A stretch of 29,392 nt of DNA from a virus: IMG/VR virus record IMGVR_UViG_3300046000_002739, positions 1-29,392 of that record. One strand, 5' to 3'. A program made the position numbers and the translations under genes. Each line of letters begins with the position of its first letter. Position 1 is the stretch's first letter. Positions 28,151 to 29,392 of the stretch are shown one piece after another. Below the pieces are notes generated by a model. That model was given only the letters and a program-made list of their open reading frames with translations. It was not told the DNA's origin and made no database searches.

Positions 28151-28305
28151 TATTTGTCGCCCCTTTTGTTGAACAACTCAAACAGCGTTCTAATCTTTTC
28201 TTCCAGCACCGCAACGCGCAGGTCAATCTTTGACAACACAATGATAAGCATGATTAAAGCAAGCAGGATGGGCCATGCCTTCACCAACATATCAAATGTG
28301 TCCAT
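28150..28305 (-). CDS. Small single-pass membrane protein
   Basis: A 51-residue protein with one transmembrane segment (PILLALIMLIIVLSKI, about 12-27) and a charged C-terminal helix (LRVAVLEEKIRTLFELFNKR). Size, topology and position between the XhlA-like protein and the 3TM holin suggest a lysis accessory (XhlB- or spanin-like). TGATG and TAATG junctions couple it on both sides. Confidence 0.7.
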   Translation of the reverse strand: MDTFDMLVKAWPILLALIMLIIVLSKIDLRVAVLEEKIRTLFELFNKRGDK

Positions 28306-28472
28306 CAATGCACCCTGAAAGCAATTCCAACAAGCAACAGAATGATGGCACCGGCAGAAGCTAAAAGAACTGACTCCAACCTTTTAATTCTAGTGATAGT
28401 TTCCGTCCACCGTTCAGCGCAAACTTGTTCGTGGATGGAGAAGGTCTTGTCCAGTTCTCTTAGGTCTGCCAT
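28305..28472 (-). CDS. XhlA-like membrane-anchored coiled coil
   Basis: A 55-residue protein with a charged N-terminal coiled coil (LRELDKTFSIHEQVCAERWT then ETITRIKRLESVL) and a C-terminal transmembrane helix (LLASAGAIILLLVGIAFRV). This is the organisation of haemolysin XhlA-type phage lysis accessories, which assist holin function or membrane binding. The ATG follows the preceding stop by 3 nt, and the stop overlaps the next start as TGATG. Confidence 0.68.
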   Translation of the reverse strand: MADLRELDKTFSIHEQVCAERWTETITRIKRLESVLLASAGAIILLLVGIAFRVH

Positions 28473-28475
28473 CAC

Positions 28476-28634
28476 TTACTCCGCTTTAGGAACTTCAGGT
28501 GCCTCTGGTTGAACCTGCGGAGCGGCTTGCGTTTGAATCTTCGCAATCAATGCCTGCACCTGCACAAACGGCATCTGCCCGAGTGCATTCAATACCCCAT
28601 TTACTTCAGCTATCTCTAAGTCAAGCTTTATCAT
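28476..28634 (-). CDS. Small hypothetical protein
   Basis: A 52-residue protein: a helical N-terminal part MIKLDLEIAEVNGVLNALGQ, MPFVQVQALIAKIQTQ, and a Pro/Glu-rich disordered end (PEAPEVPKAE). CAGGAGTAAAA precedes ATG 28634. The opening MIKLDLEIxEVNxVLxxLGxxPFxxV is a pattern I associate with small phage proteins next to tail fibre and lysis genes. Role unknown. Confidence 0.72.
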   Translation of the reverse strand: MIKLDLEIAEVNGVLNALGQMPFVQVQALIAKIQTQAAPQVQPEAPEVPKAE

Positions 28635-28645
28635 TTTTACTCCTG

Positions 28646-28942
28646 TTAGTTAGTCCAAGGAACACCGTTAATTACTGCCTTTTTTGCTGCAATCTGAGCA
28701 TCCAGATTAGCCTCTAGCGCGGCAACATTCTCCGCACCAAGGGATTCTTTTACCCAACCTACGACCATGTCTTGTGTCAGGTCATCGTAGGGAATGAAGG
28801 TATCGCCCGTCTGTGTGTAATCACACTCTCCAGTCGCAACGGATGAGTAGTCGCCATCAACGTCGTCAACGCGATACCAAACGTGGATAACAAACCCGTC
28901 AGTCTCTTTGCGCTGCATCTGCTGAATGTTCCAAGTAATCAT
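28646..28942 (-). CDS. DUF7936-like small phage protein
   Basis: A 98-residue protein: MITWNIQQMQRKETDGFVIH, a strand VWYRVDDVDGDYSSVATGE, then FIPYDDLTQDMVVGWVKESL and a helical end finishing GVPWTN. The pattern VDGDY...FIPYxDLTxxxVxGWVKExLG...PW matches small phage proteins placed right after tail fibre genes (DUF7936, from memory). The ribosome-binding site AAAGGAATTAAAA lies upstream, and the ATG follows the fibre stop by 2 nt. Function unknown; a fibre-assembly role is only a positional guess. Confidence 0.75.
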   Translation of the reverse strand: MITWNIQQMQRKETDGFVIHVWYRVDDVDGDYSSVATGECDYTQTGDTFIPYDDLTQDMVVGWVKESLGAENVAALEANLDAQIAAKKAVINGVPWTN

Positions 28943-28944
28943 TT

Positions 28945-29392
28945 TTAATTCCTTTCAAGCAGCGCGACCCGGCTGCGGAGGGCTTGCACTTCTGCAATCA
29001 GCAGCGGAACAAATATCTGATGATCCATGCTCTGATAAATTGGCTTGCCATCTTCGTCCTCTGCATCCTTCTCGCCGGTCACAGCGTAGGGAACTACGGA
29101 CGCAGCTTCGTGGGCAATCATCATGGGACGGGCGATTGTTGCGCCCTTCATCTTGCCCATATAGACCTGAAGCTGGTCGATGGTTTCGCCTGATGCTTCG
29201 TACTTGCCGGTGATGTCTTTGCTGCGGTAGTCGGATGTGGTGTTGTAAGCGGTAAGACCGCCAGCGCGGTTATAGGTGATGGAGCCGCGCTGCGTTGGGG
29301 AACCCTCTGTGAAGAACTTAATGAATGCGTTATCGCCGGTTGTCGCGTAGTGCCAAATATCCGTTACAGACGTTGTTGCCGTTGTGTTCCTT
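28945..29392 (-). CDS. Tail fibre with S74 autoprocessing chaperone domain (5' end cut)
   Basis: The C-terminal 148 codons of a larger protein running off the window edge. RAGGLTAYNTTSDYRSKDIT contains the SDxRxK-type catalytic motif of the peptidase S74 / endosialidase chaperone family. It is followed by helical segments (GETIDQLQVYMGKMKG; PIYQSMDHQIFVPLLIAEVQ ALRSRVALLERN, the terminal trimeric coiled coil, in two parts). The domain folds the trimeric fibre and cleaves itself off. Other in-frame ATGs (such as 29160) are internal and not starts. The receptor-binding part lies beyond 29392. Confidence 0.88.
   Translation of the reverse strand, partial: RNTTATTSVTDIWHYATTGDNAFIKFFTEGSPTQRGSITYNRAGGLTAYNTTSDYRSKDITGKYEASGETIDQLQVYMGKMKGATIARPMMIAHEAASVVPYAVTGEKDAEDEDGKPIYQSMDHQIFVPLLIAEVQALRSRVALLERN

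Noticed and set aside
28945-29160. Independent 71-residue gene starting at ATG 29160
   Set aside because: The frame is open to the window edge, and the S74 catalytic SDYRSK motif lies upstream of that ATG, so it is an internal methionine of the tail fibre.
1-29392. Integrase, attachment site, tRNA genes or insertion sequences
   Set aside because: Looked for on both strands; no recombinase catalytic motif, cloverleaf-like tRNA or transposase is recognisable, so lifestyle is left open.

Overview
The window reads as part of a tailed double-stranded DNA phage genome (or contig), most likely a podovirus-type phage of a Gram-negative, probably aquatic, bacterium. The evidence is the head-packaging genes (terS, terL), several long Ala/Gly/Gln-rich internal virion-type proteins, a head-tail adaptor, a tail fibre ending in an S74 autoprocessing domain, an M15 endolysin with several small membrane proteins, and tightly overlapping genes with ATGA/TGATG/GTGA junctions. 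No ribosomal, metabolic or tRNA genes are visible. The host cannot be fixed from the sequence; an aquatic proteobacterium, perhaps a betaproteobacterium, is only a guess. No integrase or CI-type repressor is visible.

Layout. (1) 1-11133, minus strand: terL (cut by the window edge) and terS, then tandem terminators, an early or accessory region of small genes (2058-4605) broken into modules by sigma70-type promoters that share one operator, then a nuclease-rich block (4771-6322: HNH/Ref-like nuclease, PDDEXK-like nuclease, small proteins). A 446-nt gene-poor stretch (6323-6768) follows. It holds a near-consensus promoter driving a compact structured RNA that ends in an intrinsic terminator. 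Upstream of it lies a replication block: Toprim primase, SPPY DNA methyltransferase, SF2 helicase, ParB-like protein and a Cro-like regulator. (2) 11134-11211: a divergent control region with two fully superimposed promoters facing opposite ways. (3) 11212-16387, plus strand: small ORF, SSB-like protein, Cys-rich protein, PDDEXK exonuclease, then about a dozen small overlapping accessory genes, including a recently duplicated cassette. (4) 16365-29392, minus strand: the late genes. In transcription order these are S74 tail fibre (5' end cut), small genes, lysis cassette, adaptor, fibre-like protein, tail/stabilisation protein and four internal virion-type proteins, ending at a convergent hairpin.

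If the genome is circular or circularly permuted, terL leaving at position 1 and the tail fibre entering at 29392 would be joined by an unseen segment carrying portal, scaffold and major capsid genes. That is inference.

The two most notable observations are regulatory. One is a promoter/operator family (core TACGGAAGTCCGTA inside the 17-bp spacer of TTGACA promoters) seen at four places on both strands, with a related site in the divergent control region; it looks like a single phage regulon probably controlled by the Cro-like protein. The other is the ~147-nt RNA at 6572-6719. Its two long complementary arm pairs interleave (B-A-B'-A'), so only one can form fully, and the last arm runs into a U-tract. 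This is the architecture of a transcription attenuator or a switchable small RNA.
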